DNA from: WLMZ01 sp038227995
GTDB taxonomy: Bacteria > Actinomycetota > Acidimicrobiia > Acidimicrobiales > Ilumatobacteraceae
NCBI GenBank assembly: GCA_038227995.1
Contig: JBBRPP010000012.1
Location: forward strand, 1-64,000
DNA length: 64,000 nt
Reading direction: 5' to 3'
Below the pieces are notes generated by a model that was given only the letters and a program-made list of their open reading frames with translations, was not told the DNA's origin and did no database searches. Within the stretch, counting starts at the first letter, position 1; every line of letters starts with the position of its first letter. This document shows, piece after piece, positions 53,094-62,312 of the stretch. A program made the translations under genes and the position numbers.

Positions 53094-54311
53094 TCATGAC
53101 ATCTTCGCCTGGAGGCGGCGGTCGATCGCATCGAGGAAGTCCTCGGTGCTGAGCCACGGCGCATCCTTGGAGATCAGCAACGACAAGTCCTTGGTCATCT
53201 CGCCGGCCTCGACCGCTTCGATGCACACCGACTCGAGCGACTGGGCGAACGCGACGACGTCGGGGGTGCCGTCCATCTTGCCGCGGTACGTCAGACCCTG
53301 GGTCCAGGCGAAGATCGACGCGATCGGGTTGGTCGACGTCTTGTTGCCCTTCTGGTGTTCGCGGTAGTGACGGGTCACCGTGCCGTGCGCAGCCTCGGCC
53401 TCGACGGTCTTGCCGTCAGGTGTCATCAACACCGACGTCATCAGGCCCAGCGAGCCGAAGCCCTGGGCGACGGTGTCGGACTGGACGTCGCCGTCGTAGT
53501 TCTTGCAGGCCCACACGTAGCCGCCCTCCCACTTCATCGCACATGCCACCATGTCGTCGATCAGGCGGTGCTCGTAGGTGAGGCCGGCGGCGTCCATCTC
53601 TGCTTTGAACTCCGCCTGGTAGACCTCTTCGAAGATGTCCTTGAACGAGCCGTCGTAGGCCTTGAGAATCGTGTTCTTGGTGCTGAGGTAGACGGGATAG
53701 CCACGATCGAGGCCGTAGCGCAACGAGGCCCGTGCGAAGTCGCGGATGCTGTCGTTGTAGTTGTACATCCCCATCACGACACCGCCGTCGTCGCCGTAGT
53801 CGGCAACGACGAGCTCGGTCGGGGCGCTGCCATCGGCGGGTGTGTACGTCATCGTCACCTTGCCCGCACCGGGAACCTTCCAATCGGTGGCCTTGTACTG
53901 ATCGCCGTGCGCGTGACGACCGATGATGATCGGCTTGGTCCAGCCGGGGACGAGACGCGGGATGTTCGAGATCACGATCGGCTCACGGAAGATGACGCCG
54001 CCGAGGATGTTGCGGATCGTGCCGTTCGGGCTCTTCCACATCTTCTTCAGGCCGAACTCCTCGACACGAGCTTCGTCGGGCGTGATCGTCGCGCACTTCA
54101 CGGCGACGCCGTGCTTCTTCGTCGCGTTGGCAGAATCGATGGTCACCTGGTCGTTGGTCGCGTCGCGATGCTCGATGCCGAGGTCGTAGTAGTCGAGCTG
54201 GATGTCGAGATACGGAAGGATCAGCTTGTCCTTGATGAACTGCCAGATGATGCGAGTCATCTCGTCGCCGTCCATCTCGACGACGGGGTTCAATACCTTG
54301 ATCTTGGCCAT
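53094..54311 (-). CDS. icd: NADP-dependent isocitrate dehydrogenase, type II (eukaryote-like) dimeric form
   Basis: Oxidatively decarboxylates isocitrate to 2-oxoglutarate in the TCA cycle. The 405-residue protein begins VVEMDGDEMTRIIW, has SPNGTIRNILGG with the substrate serine, the YDGDVQSD metal-ligand block and EAEAAHGTVTRHYREHQKG containing the NADP-discriminating residues. This is the homodimeric class, unlike the monomeric enzyme of many actinobacteria. AGGAG precedes the ATG by 9 nt. The adjacent gltA encodes the preceding pathway enzyme. Confidence 0.95.
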   Translation of the reverse strand: MAKIKVLNPVVEMDGDEMTRIIWQFIKDKLILPYLDIQLDYYDLGIEHRDATNDQVTIDSANATKKHGVAVKCATITPDEARVEEFGLKKMWKSPNGTIRNILGGVIFREPIVISNIPRLVPGWTKPIIIGRHAHGDQYKATDWKVPGAGKVTMTYTPADGSAPTELVVADYGDDGGVVMGMYNYNDSIRDFARASLRYGLDRGYPVYLSTKNTILKAYDGSFKDIFEEVYQAEFKAEMDAAGLTYEHRLIDDMVACAMKWEGGYVWACKNYDGDVQSDTVAQGFGSLGLMTSVLMTPDGKTVEAEAAHGTVTRHYREHQKGNKTSTNPIASIFAWTQGLTYRGKMDGTPDVVAFAQSLESVCIEAVEAGEMTKDLSLLISKDAPWLSTEDFLDAIDRRLQAKMS

Positions 54312-54371
54312 GCTCGCGTCACTCCTGAGTCGTGCGTTGGGTCGTCCGTACTTGTATTCGACTTGTACAGG

Positions 54372-55280
54372 TTAGCTGATCGTCTCCGCTGCGCGTGCAA
54401 CACAGCTGCGAAGCCACCGGTGAGCTGGATCGCCGTCGAATCGGCCGTGCCAGATCTGATTGATCCGAACCGCAGGCACCTCGACCGGAAGGCGAAACGT
54501 ACGCAGGCCTGCTCCCCGGCAGAGCGCGGCGGCGAAGTGCGACGGCGCGGCAGTCACCGCGTCGCTGGTCGCCACCATTGCGATCGCTGCGGCGTACGAC
54601 GGCACGACTGCCACCACGGTTCGACCGAATCCGGCCGACTCCAGCTCGACATCGATCGGCCCTCTTGCCCGACCGCGCCTCGACACCACGATGTGGTCGA
54701 GTGCAGCGAAGGCCTTGATCGTCGGCGCTCGCCGAACCCCAGGATGGTCTTCCCGAATCACCCCCACGATCGACTCTGCACCCAGGTGCTCGATCGTCAT
54801 CTCGGTCGGGATGTCGCTGTAGGAACCCACTGCGAGATCCGCGGCTCCGGCGGCCACTGCTTCGATGTCGTCGACCGTTTCGTTCTCGAAGCGAATGTGG
54901 ACGTGCGGCGCCTCGGCGCGGACGAACTCGACGATGCCACCGCCCAGCGCCGCGATCACGGCTTCGTTGCCACGCACCACGAACGATCGTCGCAGTGATG
55001 CCGCGTCAAAATGGGGCTCGCGTGCGAGCAGAGCATCGAGCACGAGCATTGCATCCGCCAGCATCGGCAGCAGGGTGTCAGCGCGGGGCGTGCGGACGAC
55101 ACCACGACCGCGGCGCACGAGAAGCTCGTCCCCGAACAGGCGCCGCGCTCGGTCAAGCGCTCGACTTGTGGCTGGAACCGAGAGGTGAACCCGCTCGGCG
55201 GCGCGTGTGACGTTCTGCTCGGTCAGCAGAACGTGCAGGGTGGGCAGGAGATTGAGATCGATATCTTGCACAGAACGCAA
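54372..55280 (-). CDS. LysR-family transcriptional regulator
   Basis: A 302-residue LTTR: DLNLLPTLHVLLTEQNVTRAAERVHLSVPATSRALDRARRLFGDELLVRRG is the winged helix, and an effector domain starts near residue 90. The TTG start at 55280 has AAAGG five bases upstream; a GTG at 55271 is possible. It is divergent from the darcynin-like gene (59 bp apart), so it most likely regulates that gene and the adjacent dioxygenase-dehydrogenase run. Confidence 0.9.
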   Translation of the reverse strand: MRSVQDIDLNLLPTLHVLLTEQNVTRAAERVHLSVPATSRALDRARRLFGDELLVRRGRGVVRTPRADTLLPMLADAMLVLDALLAREPHFDAASLRRSFVVRGNEAVIAALGGGIVEFVRAEAPHVHIRFENETVDDIEAVAAGAADLAVGSYSDIPTEMTIEHLGAESIVGVIREDHPGVRRAPTIKAFAALDHIVVSRRGRARGPIDVELESAGFGRTVVAVVPSYAAAIAMVATSDAVTAAPSHFAAALCRGAGLRTFRLPVEVPAVRINQIWHGRFDGDPAHRWLRSCVARAAETIS

Positions 55281-55339
55281 CAGTACCTTTCAACCATTCG
55301 CACTGGACACAACCATCGCGCTTCCGTACCGTCGTGGGT

Positions 55340-55723
55340 ATGAACACCCTCATCGAACGCCCGCCGACCAAGCACACCTTCTTCATGCTCGTACGAGCAA
55401 CGACCGAGTGGCTCCAGCTCTCGCCACCCGAGCGGTTCACGTTCGTCGACGCCACACTTCGACCCATCCTCGCCCGCATTCCCGCCGTATCGCTTCGCTA
55501 CTTCGACAGCGAGGCCTTCAACAGCAGGATCAGCGATGTGATGATGTGGGAGACGACCGATGTCGACGCATACTCCGCGGTCGTCGAAGAGCTCCGCGAG
55601 ACAAGGTTCTGGGATCACTACTTCGAGATCGTCGAGATCATCCCATCGGTCGAAGACGGCTACGCCACCCACTACGGGGTCGCACCGGTCAGCGGCACGC
55701 AAGCACAACCACACCAAAGTTGA
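55340..55723 (+). CDS. Darcynin-like protein
   Basis: A 127-residue protein with the darcynin pattern: FFMLVRATTEWLQLSPPERFTFVDATLRPILAR, SLRYFDSEAFNSRISDVMMWET and LRETRFWDHYFEIVEIIPSVEDGYATHYG. Darcynin family function is unknown; the shape suggests a small alpha-beta (dimeric ferredoxin-like) barrel. ATG at 55340 with TACCGT ending 7 nt upstream and no Shine-Dalgarno site. A LysR gene of the same divergent promoter region probably controls it. Confidence 0.82.
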   Translation: MNTLIERPPTKHTFFMLVRATTEWLQLSPPERFTFVDATLRPILARIPAVSLRYFDSEAFNSRISDVMMWETTDVDAYSAVVEELRETRFWDHYFEIVEIIPSVEDGYATHYGVAPVSGTQAQPHQS

Positions 55724-55752
55724 CCGGTCTGGTCGGGTTGTAGGCTGGGTGC

Positions 55753-56676
55753 GTGACGATCTCCGACATCGAGCGAGCGCTGTCCCTCGACCTGCCTGCC
55801 GGTTGGTCGATCGACCCGCTCACCGGAACGCTCGGCGCCGTCATCGCTGGCATCGACCTCCGGCAGCCGCTGTCCGACCACGAGGTCGCTGCCATTCGCT
55901 CGACCTTGCTCGGATTCCGGGTGATCTTCTTCCGCGATCAACACCTGAGCCCGACAGAACTCGTCGCGTTCTCGCGACGCTTCGGCAGCCTCACGCCGGC
56001 ACATCCGCTGCTCGGCGGTCTCGACGACGATCATCCCGAGGTGCTCGTCCTCGACAGCAGCGACTACCCGCTCGGTGTCGGCAGCCGGTCGAGTGGCACC
56101 AGCTACAACAACCGCTGGCACACCGATGTGACGTTCTCCGAGCGTCCACCGACCGGCACCGTGCTGTCCGCGCAGACCATCCCACCGCGCGGTGGCGACA
56201 CGCTGTGGGCCGACCTGATCGACGCCTACGAAACGCTGTCAGCACCGATCCAGACGCTCATCGACGATCTCGACGCTGTGCACGATGCGAGCGCGACCTT
56301 CAACCGATTCCGCGACGACGATCCGACCGGCGAGCAACAGGCACGGCTCAACAAGCTCGTGCCGGTGACACATCCCGTGGTGCGCGTGCACCCCGAGACC
56401 GGCGAGCGCGGCCTCTTCGTGAACGAGACCTTCACCCAACGGATCGAGGGCTTGTCCCGCACCGAAAGCGACGCGATTCTCGACCTGCTCTACGCACACA
56501 CGATCGAGCCCGAGCGGGTCGTGCGGTGGAAGTGGCGCGATGGCGACGTGGCGTTCTGGGACAACCGGGCCACTGCGCACTACGCCGCAGCCGACTACGG
56601 CGACCACCGTCGAGTCATGCACCGTGTGACCATTGCCGGAGAGCGTCCAACGGGCGCAAAGAGGTCCTCAGCCTGA
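55753..56676 (+). CDS. TauD/TfdA-family Fe(II)/2-oxoglutarate dioxygenase (second copy)
   Basis: A 307-residue dioxygenase closer to taurine dioxygenase than the copy at 20 kb: FGSLTPAHPLL, RWHTDVTFSERPP with metal ligands His123 and Asp125, and the distal His276 in WDNRATAHYAAADY, with Arg287/Arg291 for 2-oxoglutarate. Likely releases sulfite from taurine or another sulfonate, but the substrate is inferred from family only. GTG start with TAGGCT ending 6 nt upstream. An alkyl-sulfatase-like enzyme follows two genes on. Confidence 0.9.
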   Translation: MTISDIERALSLDLPAGWSIDPLTGTLGAVIAGIDLRQPLSDHEVAAIRSTLLGFRVIFFRDQHLSPTELVAFSRRFGSLTPAHPLLGGLDDDHPEVLVLDSSDYPLGVGSRSSGTSYNNRWHTDVTFSERPPTGTVLSAQTIPPRGGDTLWADLIDAYETLSAPIQTLIDDLDAVHDASATFNRFRDDDPTGEQQARLNKLVPVTHPVVRVHPETGERGLFVNETFTQRIEGLSRTESDAILDLLYAHTIEPERVVRWKWRDGDVAFWDNRATAHYAAADYGDHRRVMHRVTIAGERPTGAKRSSA

Positions 56677-56696
56677 CGAGGTTCTACGCTCTGGCC

Positions 56697-57794
56697 ATGG
56701 AATTTGCCTGGACGCCGGAACAGATCGAGCTCCGTCAACGAGCGCGAGAATTCGCCGCAAAGGCCGTGGCACGACACGGACGCAGCAACGACAGCTGGAT
56801 CAACGGCTTCAGCAAAGACGTCGCCAAGGACATGGCTGCGGCCGGCTTCATCGGTATGACGTGGCCGACCGAGTTCGGCGGAGGCGGCCGCCCGCCGATC
56901 GACCGGTTGATCGTGGGCGAGGAACTGATCAAGGCCGGCGCGCCGATCGCGGCGATGTGGTTCGCCGATCGACAGATGGGCCCGACGTTGATCGCCTACG
57001 GACGACCCGACCAGCAGGCTGAGTTCCTCCCCAGGATCCTCAGCGGCGAGACGACGTGGTGCATCGGGATGAGCGAACCGGATGCCGGCAGCGACCTGGC
57101 CGGCCTGAAGACCTCAGCCGTTCGCGACGGCGACGACTGGGTGATCAACGGCCAGAAGATCTGGACCAGCTTCGGCGAGGTCGCCGACTACTGCTACCTG
57201 ATCTGTCGCACGTCCACCGAAGGGCCGCCACACGCCGGCATCAGCGAGATCGTCGTCCCGATGGACACACCGGGCATCGAGGTCCGCCCGATCAAGGACA
57301 TGACCACCAACCGCCACTTTTGCGAGGTGTTCTTCACCAACGTGCGCGTGCCGATCATCAACCTGGTGGGCACCGAGGGCGCGGCATTCAAGCAGACGAT
57401 GGCCCAACTCGAACACGAACGCGGTGGCGTCGACCGGCTCGTCAGCAACCACGCGCTGTACCTGCTTGCTCGTGAGCGTGCCGACACCTCCGATGCGCTC
57501 GTGCGGCAGGAGATCGCGGCACTGGAGATCGCATACCGGATCGGCCGAATCCTCGTCGTGCGCGAAGTCCTGAAGCAGGCGCCGAAGGGGTTCAGCGCGG
57601 CGACCAAGTGCTTCTGTACCGAGCACGAGATCCGTGTCGCCGACTTCGTCTCTCGTGTCCTGGGGCCTGAGGCGACCCTGTGGAACCAGGTGACGCAGGG
57701 CCTCTGTTATGCGCCGGGCTACACGATCATGGGCGGTACCTCGAACGTGATGCGCAACATCCTCGGCGAACGGGTGCTGGGTCTCCCCCGCTGA
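56697..57794 (+). CDS. Acyl-CoA dehydrogenase
   Basis: A 365-residue flavoprotein dehydrogenase. N-terminal helical domain beginning MEFAWTPEQIELRQRAREFA, mid-domain SEPDAGSDLAGLKTSA and GQKIWTSFGEVADYCYLICRT for FAD binding, and a C-terminal GGTSNVMRNILGERVLGLPR typical of the family. It resembles the short (about 365) chain variants used in sterol or branched-acid degradation; substrate not determinable. TACGCT ends 6 nt before the ATG, so although it closely follows the dioxygenase it seems to have its own start site. Confidence 0.9.
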   Translation: MEFAWTPEQIELRQRAREFAAKAVARHGRSNDSWINGFSKDVAKDMAAAGFIGMTWPTEFGGGGRPPIDRLIVGEELIKAGAPIAAMWFADRQMGPTLIAYGRPDQQAEFLPRILSGETTWCIGMSEPDAGSDLAGLKTSAVRDGDDWVINGQKIWTSFGEVADYCYLICRTSTEGPPHAGISEIVVPMDTPGIEVRPIKDMTTNRHFCEVFFTNVRVPIINLVGTEGAAFKQTMAQLEHERGGVDRLVSNHALYLLARERADTSDALVRQEIAALEIAYRIGRILVVREVLKQAPKGFSAATKCFCTEHEIRVADFVSRVLGPEATLWNQVTQGLCYAPGYTIMGGTSNVMRNILGERVLGLPR

Positions 57795-57830
57795 CGATCC
57801 GACGATCCACACGCAAGTAGCGTCTGCCGC

Positions 57831-59156
57831 GTGGCAGACCTCCTCGACCTCTCGGCGCGCATCATCGATTCCGGACTCACCGACCAACCGGTGAACCGCG
57901 TCACCAACGAACTGAGCGAGCTCGCTGACGGCGTCGCGATCGTGGAGAGCTTCAGTCACTGCATCGCCTTGAGGGCCGGCGATGGCATCGTCGCGTTCGA
58001 CTCGTCAGGGGTGCACACCGGTGAAGCGGTCGTCGCTGCGCTGCGAGCGTGGACCCCGCAACGCATCAGCCACCTCGTCTACACCCACGGTCACGCTGAC
58101 CATGTCGGCGGCAGCCAACACTTTGCCGCAGCAGCAGATCGAGACGGCCACCCGGCGCCGACCGTCGTCGCACACGAGAACGTCGCCGTTCGATTGGACC
58201 GCTACGACGCCACCAACAATTGGAACCTGCTGATCAACGCCCGCCAGTTCGGCGGAATAGCCAGCGAGCTGAACCTTGGCATCGGCGACATGGGCAACGC
58301 GGTCAGCTCGGCCGGCGGAGCGCGCCGGTTCCTGCCGCCGGCAACGATGCGTCCCAATGAGACGTTCGCGACCGGGCATGCGCTGACCATCGGCGATGAC
58401 GTCATCGAGCTGCATCACGCTCGTGGTGAGACAGACGATCACCTGTGGGGTTGGGTACCCGAGAAGCGGTGGTTGATGACAGGCGACTTCCTGATCTGGA
58501 ACTTTCCCAACGCCGGCAACCCGCAAAAGGTGCAGCGCTATCCGATCGAGTGGGCCGCCGCGCTGCGGACGATGATCGAGCGCGAACCCGAACTGCTGTT
58601 GCCGGCGCACGGCCTGCCGATCGCCGGACGAGACCGAATCGCACTCGTGCTCGGTGATGTCGCGACAGCGCTGGAGGACCTCGTCGCAGCGGTACTGGCG
58701 ATGATGAACGCCGGCGAGACACTCGACACGATCCTGCACACGGTGAAGGTCCCGGCCGACACACTGGCCAAGCCGTACTTACGCCCGTTCTACGACGAGC
58801 CCGAGTTCGTGATCCACAACGTGTGGCGGCAGTTCGGTGGATGGTGGGACGGTGCCGCGAGCCGGCTCAAGCCGTCGCCTGATGCTGTCGTCGCGGTCAC
58901 GATCGCCGAACTCGCCGGAGGCGTCGAGGTCGTGATGCGTCGTGCCGGTGTGGCCGCCGCCGAAGGTGACCTGCGCCTTGCCTGTCACCTGGCCGACTTC
59001 GCCGGGTGGGCCGCTCCGGATGACGCCACGATTCACGCCGGACGCGCCGAGATCTACGAACAGCGCCGCCGCGCCGAGCCATCGCTGATGGCCAAAGGCA
59101 TCTTCAAGGCAGCGGCGCGTGAATCGGAAGCCGTCGTCGAGGCCGCTACGCCGTAG
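57831..59156 (+). CDS. MBL-fold hydrolase with alkyl-sulfatase-type dimerisation domain
   Basis: A 441-residue protein. The metallo-beta-lactamase domain has THGHADHVGGSQHF (metal ligands), further metal residues in HHARGETDDH and TGDFLIW, and is followed by an alkyl-sulfatase dimerisation-like region (ELLLPAHGLPI to RQFGGWWDG). Probably hydrolyses an ester of sulfate or a related substrate. GTG start with TAGCGT ending 7 nt upstream. It overlaps the convergent transporter gene by 11 bp. With the TauD gene upstream it suggests a sulfur-scavenging theme (inference). Confidence 0.87.
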   Translation: MADLLDLSARIIDSGLTDQPVNRVTNELSELADGVAIVESFSHCIALRAGDGIVAFDSSGVHTGEAVVAALRAWTPQRISHLVYTHGHADHVGGSQHFAAAADRDGHPAPTVVAHENVAVRLDRYDATNNWNLLINARQFGGIASELNLGIGDMGNAVSSAGGARRFLPPATMRPNETFATGHALTIGDDVIELHHARGETDDHLWGWVPEKRWLMTGDFLIWNFPNAGNPQKVQRYPIEWAAALRTMIEREPELLLPAHGLPIAGRDRIALVLGDVATALEDLVAAVLAMMNAGETLDTILHTVKVPADTLAKPYLRPFYDEPEFVIHNVWRQFGGWWDGAASRLKPSPDAVVAVTIAELAGGVEVVMRRAGVAAAEGDLRLACHLADFAGWAAPDDATIHAGRAEIYEQRRRAEPSLMAKGIFKAAARESEAVVEAATP

Positions 59157-59994
59157 TGCTGGCGATGCTCACCAGCACGAGTGCGCCGAGCGCCAACGCC
59201 ATGCCCACCGCCTGCGACCGCGACACCCGCTCGCGGTCCAATCCGAATGCCAGCACGACCGTGCTGACCGGATACAGCGCCGCGACCACAACCACGATCG
59301 ACAGCAGCCCGCGATGGATCGCGAGGAGGTAGAGGAAGTTGGCCGACATGTCGAGCGCGCCGGCCAACGCTGCGATCCGCCAGACGCTGCCGTGCCCCGT
59401 CACCTGACGCCTGGTCGCGAGCAGGAAGGCGCCGATCATCGTCACCGAGACAACACGTGACGCGATGAGCGGCCACACACCACTCGATCCGTGGGTCTTG
59501 CCGAGCGCGATGAAGATCAACGCGAACCCGAGTCCGGCGATGAAGGCGAATCCGATCGTTGCCCGCGGCGTCGCCGTGTGACGGGTACCGACCGCACCGC
59601 TGACGAGCGCGACCGCGGCCACCGCCAGCACCATGCCGATGTAGGCCAACCCACCCGGACGTTCGCCGGATGCGAGCCCGTACACAACGGGAAGAACAGC
59701 ACTCGTGACCGCCGTGATCGGCGACACGACCGTCATCGAGCCGTGCGAGAGCGCGTGGTAGAACGACGAGAGTGCGACCGCGCTGGCGACGCCGGCGATC
59801 GCACCCCAGACGAGATCATGTGCACCGGGAAAGCCGGTCCGCATCGCGGCCACGACTGCGAACGCGAGCACGAGGCTGGTGGTCTGTCCGACGATCGTGA
59901 CGACCAGTGTGGGTGCTCGACGGGTGGCCGCGCCGCCGCAGTAGTCGGCGACTCCGTAGACGACCGCGCAGGCGAAGGCGAGAACGATCGGCAC
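59146..59994 (-). CDS. DMT-superfamily (EamA) transporter
   Basis: A 282-residue inner-membrane protein with ten predicted transmembrane helices arranged as two EamA repeats of about 140 residues, starting VLAFACAVVYGVADYCGGAATRR. Such proteins export metabolites; the substrate is unknown. GTG start; TATCAC lies 6 nt upstream, a weaker leaderless signal than at neighbouring genes. Confidence 0.85.
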   Translation of the reverse strand: MPIVLAFACAVVYGVADYCGGAATRRAPTLVVTIVGQTTSLVLAFAVVAAMRTGFPGAHDLVWGAIAGVASAVALSSFYHALSHGSMTVVSPITAVTSAVLPVVYGLASGERPGGLAYIGMVLAVAAVALVSGAVGTRHTATPRATIGFAFIAGLGFALIFIALGKTHGSSGVWPLIASRVVSVTMIGAFLLATRRQVTGHGSVWRIAALAGALDMSANFLYLLAIHRGLLSIVVVVAALYPVSTVVLAFGLDRERVSRSQAVGMALALGALVLVSIASTTA

Positions 59995-60078
59995 CGCACA
60001 GTGATACCGGGATCATCACCAACCTCCACCGTTCGAGGTCGTGTGCAGTGACCGCTGGCGTGGCCGCTGCCGAGCGAT

Positions 60079-61386
60079 TCACTCTCCGGCGGACGCGCCC
60101 AACATCTCGACCGGAGCGGTCAATGTCGTGGGATCGGACGAGGTGGCCATCTCGATCGTCGATTTGCCACGGATCGCGTACCAGCCGTAGGCGCCCGCAG
60201 CGAGCGCCGCCAGTCCACCAACGGCGACACCGGCGCGCGGGCTGACCCGCTGGCAGATGACACCGAGGATCGGGCCGCCGATCGGCGTGCTGCCGAGGAA
60301 GACGATTGCCTGCAGCGCGAGGGTCCGCCCGCGCATCGCCGGGTCGGCACGCAGCTGCATGATCGCAGTCGACGTCGTCATGAACGCGATGCTGGTCGCT
60401 CCGACGAGCACACCGAGCGGGAACGCGAACGCGAGATTGGGTGTGACGGCGAGCAGCATCATCGCCACGCCGAACGCCAATGCTGCGATCGAGATGTGGC
60501 GGACCGTGACGGTGGTTCGGCGGGCCGACAGCAGGGCTGCGATCAACGAGCCGACGCTGATCGCCGAGTAGACGAGTGTGAACGTTGTGTCCGAACCGTG
60601 CAGCGTGCGCTCGATCAGCAGCGGCATGACGACGCTGAAGTTGAAGGTGAGCGTGCCGATGATCGCCATCATCACGAGCGGCACCCACAGGTCAGGCACG
60701 GTGCGCACGTAGCGGAAGCCGGCACGAATCTGGCCTTTGCCCTTCGGCGAGATGACTCGCGGTCGTAGTTCGCTGGTGCGCATCATCGCCAGGCCGATCA
60801 GGACGGCGATGTACGAGAACGCGTCGATCAGGAAGCACCATCCGTATCCGGTGGTGATGATGAGCAGGCCGGCGAGCGCCGGACCGAAGATGCGCGAGCC
60901 GGTCATCAGAGCGCTGTTGAGGCTCACTGCGTTCTGCACGAGCGGGTCGGGAACCATCTCGACCGCAAATGCGCGTCGGGCCGGATTGTCGAACGCCGTG
61001 CACACGCCACCGAACAGGGCGATCGCGAACAAGATGATCAACGGCGCGTGGTCGGCGAACGCGAACGCCGCCAACGCGAACGACTGCAGCATCGCGAACG
61101 TCTGCACGACCATCAGCAGCTTGCGCTTGTCAGAGCGGTCCGCGACGAGGCCGGCCCATGCACCGATCAGCAACACCGGCGCGAACTGACACGCTGTGAG
61201 CAGACCGAGGTACACGCCGCTCTTGGTGAGCTTGAGGACCAGCAACGACTGCGCGATCAGCGTCAGCCAGTTGCCGATCTGGGAGATCGTCTGACCGGAG
61301 AAGAACAATCGGAAGTTGCGGATCTTCAGCGAGCCGAAGGTGGACTGCTTCGCGGGCGCGTCGGCGTTTCTTGCTCCGATGTTCAT
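60079..61386 (-). CDS. MFS drug/siderophore exporter (DHA3/EntS-like)
   Basis: A 435-residue 12-TM transporter with the MFS signature between helices 2 and 3 (GLVADRSDKRKLLMV) and DNPARRAFAVEMVP typical of the MFS_3/EntS group of multidrug and enterobactin exporters. Its ATG overlaps the marR-type gene stop by 4 bp, so the two are co-expressed and the regulator is likely to control it. Confidence 0.9.
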   Translation of the reverse strand: MNIGARNADAPAKQSTFGSLKIRNFRLFFSGQTISQIGNWLTLIAQSLLVLKLTKSGVYLGLLTACQFAPVLLIGAWAGLVADRSDKRKLLMVVQTFAMLQSFALAAFAFADHAPLIILFAIALFGGVCTAFDNPARRAFAVEMVPDPLVQNAVSLNSALMTGSRIFGPALAGLLIITTGYGWCFLIDAFSYIAVLIGLAMMRTSELRPRVISPKGKGQIRAGFRYVRTVPDLWVPLVMMAIIGTLTFNFSVVMPLLIERTLHGSDTTFTLVYSAISVGSLIAALLSARRTTVTVRHISIAALAFGVAMMLLAVTPNLAFAFPLGVLVGATSIAFMTTSTAIMQLRADPAMRGRTLALQAIVFLGSTPIGGPILGVICQRVSPRAGVAVGGLAALAAGAYGWYAIRGKSTIEMATSSDPTTLTAPVEMLGASAGE

Positions 61387-61859
61387 CCCGGCACTTCTTC
61401 GGGGGCCTCGGTCAGCTTGATGAGGACGTCTACGGCAGCGGCCAGTCGTCGCAGTTCGTCGTCGTCGAGTGAACGGATCTGGGTTTCCAGCCACTCCGTG
61501 CGTCGGCTACGAACGCTGTCGAGCTGCTCGGTGCCGGCTGCGGTGATGTGGATTCGCGTGACCCGACGGTCGGATGCGTCCGTCTCGCGGGTGACAAAAC
61601 CCAGCGCTTCCATCTTGCCGACGACCGCCGTGATCGTCGGTGGCGACACCTGCTCGACGAGTGCGAGTTCGCCGTGGGTCGGCCCGCCGAGGTTCGACAC
61701 CGATGCAAGCGCTGCGGTCATCGTCGGTCCGAGACCGGTCTTGTCCTGCTGGCGCAATCGACGCGCCAACCGAGTGATCGAGTGCCGCAATGAAACCGCC
61801 AACTCGACCGGACTGGGCTGCGAGTTCGCCGTGCCGGGTGACGCTTCGATCGTGTGCAT
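61383..61859 (-). CDS. MarR-family transcriptional regulator
   Basis: A 158-residue winged-helix repressor: HGELALVEQVSPPTITAVVGKMEALGFVTRETDASDRRVTRIHITAAG covers the recognition helix and beta-wing. Start placed at ATG 61859 because the 19-bp inverted repeat at 61880-61898 covers the earlier in-frame ATG at 61889 and would make sense as the operator. Autoregulation with the downstream exporter is likely; the inducer is not known. Confidence 0.88.
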   Translation of the reverse strand: MHTIEASPGTANSQPSPVELAVSLRHSITRLARRLRQQDKTGLGPTMTAALASVSNLGGPTHGELALVEQVSPPTITAVVGKMEALGFVTRETDASDRRVTRIHITAAGTEQLDSVRSRRTEWLETQIRSLDDDELRRLAAAVDVLIKLTEAPEEVPG

Positions 61860-61879
61860 GTCACCACCGTACCCGATTG

Positions 61880-61898
61880 ATTCGTTCATCGAACTAAT
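61880..61898. promoter_or_regulatory. Probable MarR operator
   Basis: ATTCGTTC-ATC-GAACTAAT is an almost perfect inverted repeat (7 of 8 arm bases) located 21 bp before the chosen MarR start, the size and AT-rich character usual for MarR sites. Confidence 0.6.
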
Positions 61899-61923
61899 TG
61901 AATTCGCCAAGATCGTGAACCCG

Positions 61924-61958
61924 TCCTGTTTTTCGACCGCCCGGGTCGAAAAACAGGA
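61924..61958. repeat. 15-bp perfect inverted repeat with T5/A5 in the arms
   Basis: TCCTGTTTTTCGACC and GGTCGAAAAACAGGA flank a 5-nt GCCCG loop. The T-run precedes and the A-run follows the GC core, the opposite of a standard bidirectional terminator, so it may act as a long stable hairpin, a cruciform or a protein site. It lies between marR and the tRNA terminator. Confidence 0.7.
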
Positions 61959-61997
61959 TCAGTTCGTGACGTTGGCAGGCGATGGCCGGAAAGACGA

Positions 61998-62048
61998 AGA
62001 CGCTGTCAGCAGATGTCGCCGCTGAGGCAACCCCTGCTGACAGCGTCT
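61998..62048 (-). terminator. Terminator-like hairpin downstream of tRNA-Val
   Basis: AGACGCTGTCAGCAG and CTGCTGACAGCGTCT form a perfect 15-bp stem with a 21-nt loop, starting 24 bp beyond the tRNA 3' end; TCGTCTTT follows on the minus strand. Likely terminates the tRNA transcript, although the loop is large and the T-tract broken. Confidence 0.55.
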
Positions 62049-62071
62049 CGATGTGCGATCACTGATGCGCG

Positions 62072-62148
62072 TGGTGGGCACGACGGGGCTCGAACCCGGG
62101 ACCTCCACCGTGTCATGGTGGCGCTCTAACCAACTGAGCTACGCGCCC
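62072..62148 (-). tRNA. tRNA-Val (GAC anticodon), CCA encoded
   Basis: Complete cloverleaf on the minus strand: acceptor GGGCGCG/CGTGCCC (one G-U), D-arm GCTCAGTTGGTTAGAGC, anticodon stem CCACC/GGTGG with loop ATGACAC (anticodon GAC, U33 present), T-arm with GGTTCGAGCCC, discriminator A and templated CCA. GAC reads valine codons GUC and GUU. Confidence 0.95.
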
Positions 62149-62312
62149 GCACTGTCGGAACCGGCACCTGGGGAGGAGTCGAAACCGGCCGTAACGGCTC
62201 CCAGATCGTAGCACGACGATCTCCGAAATCGTGCTCGATTCCCATCACGCCTCACCGAGGTGTTGGCATCGCCGCTGCCACGAGTTCGGGATCACGACTA
62301 ACGTGACGTGGC

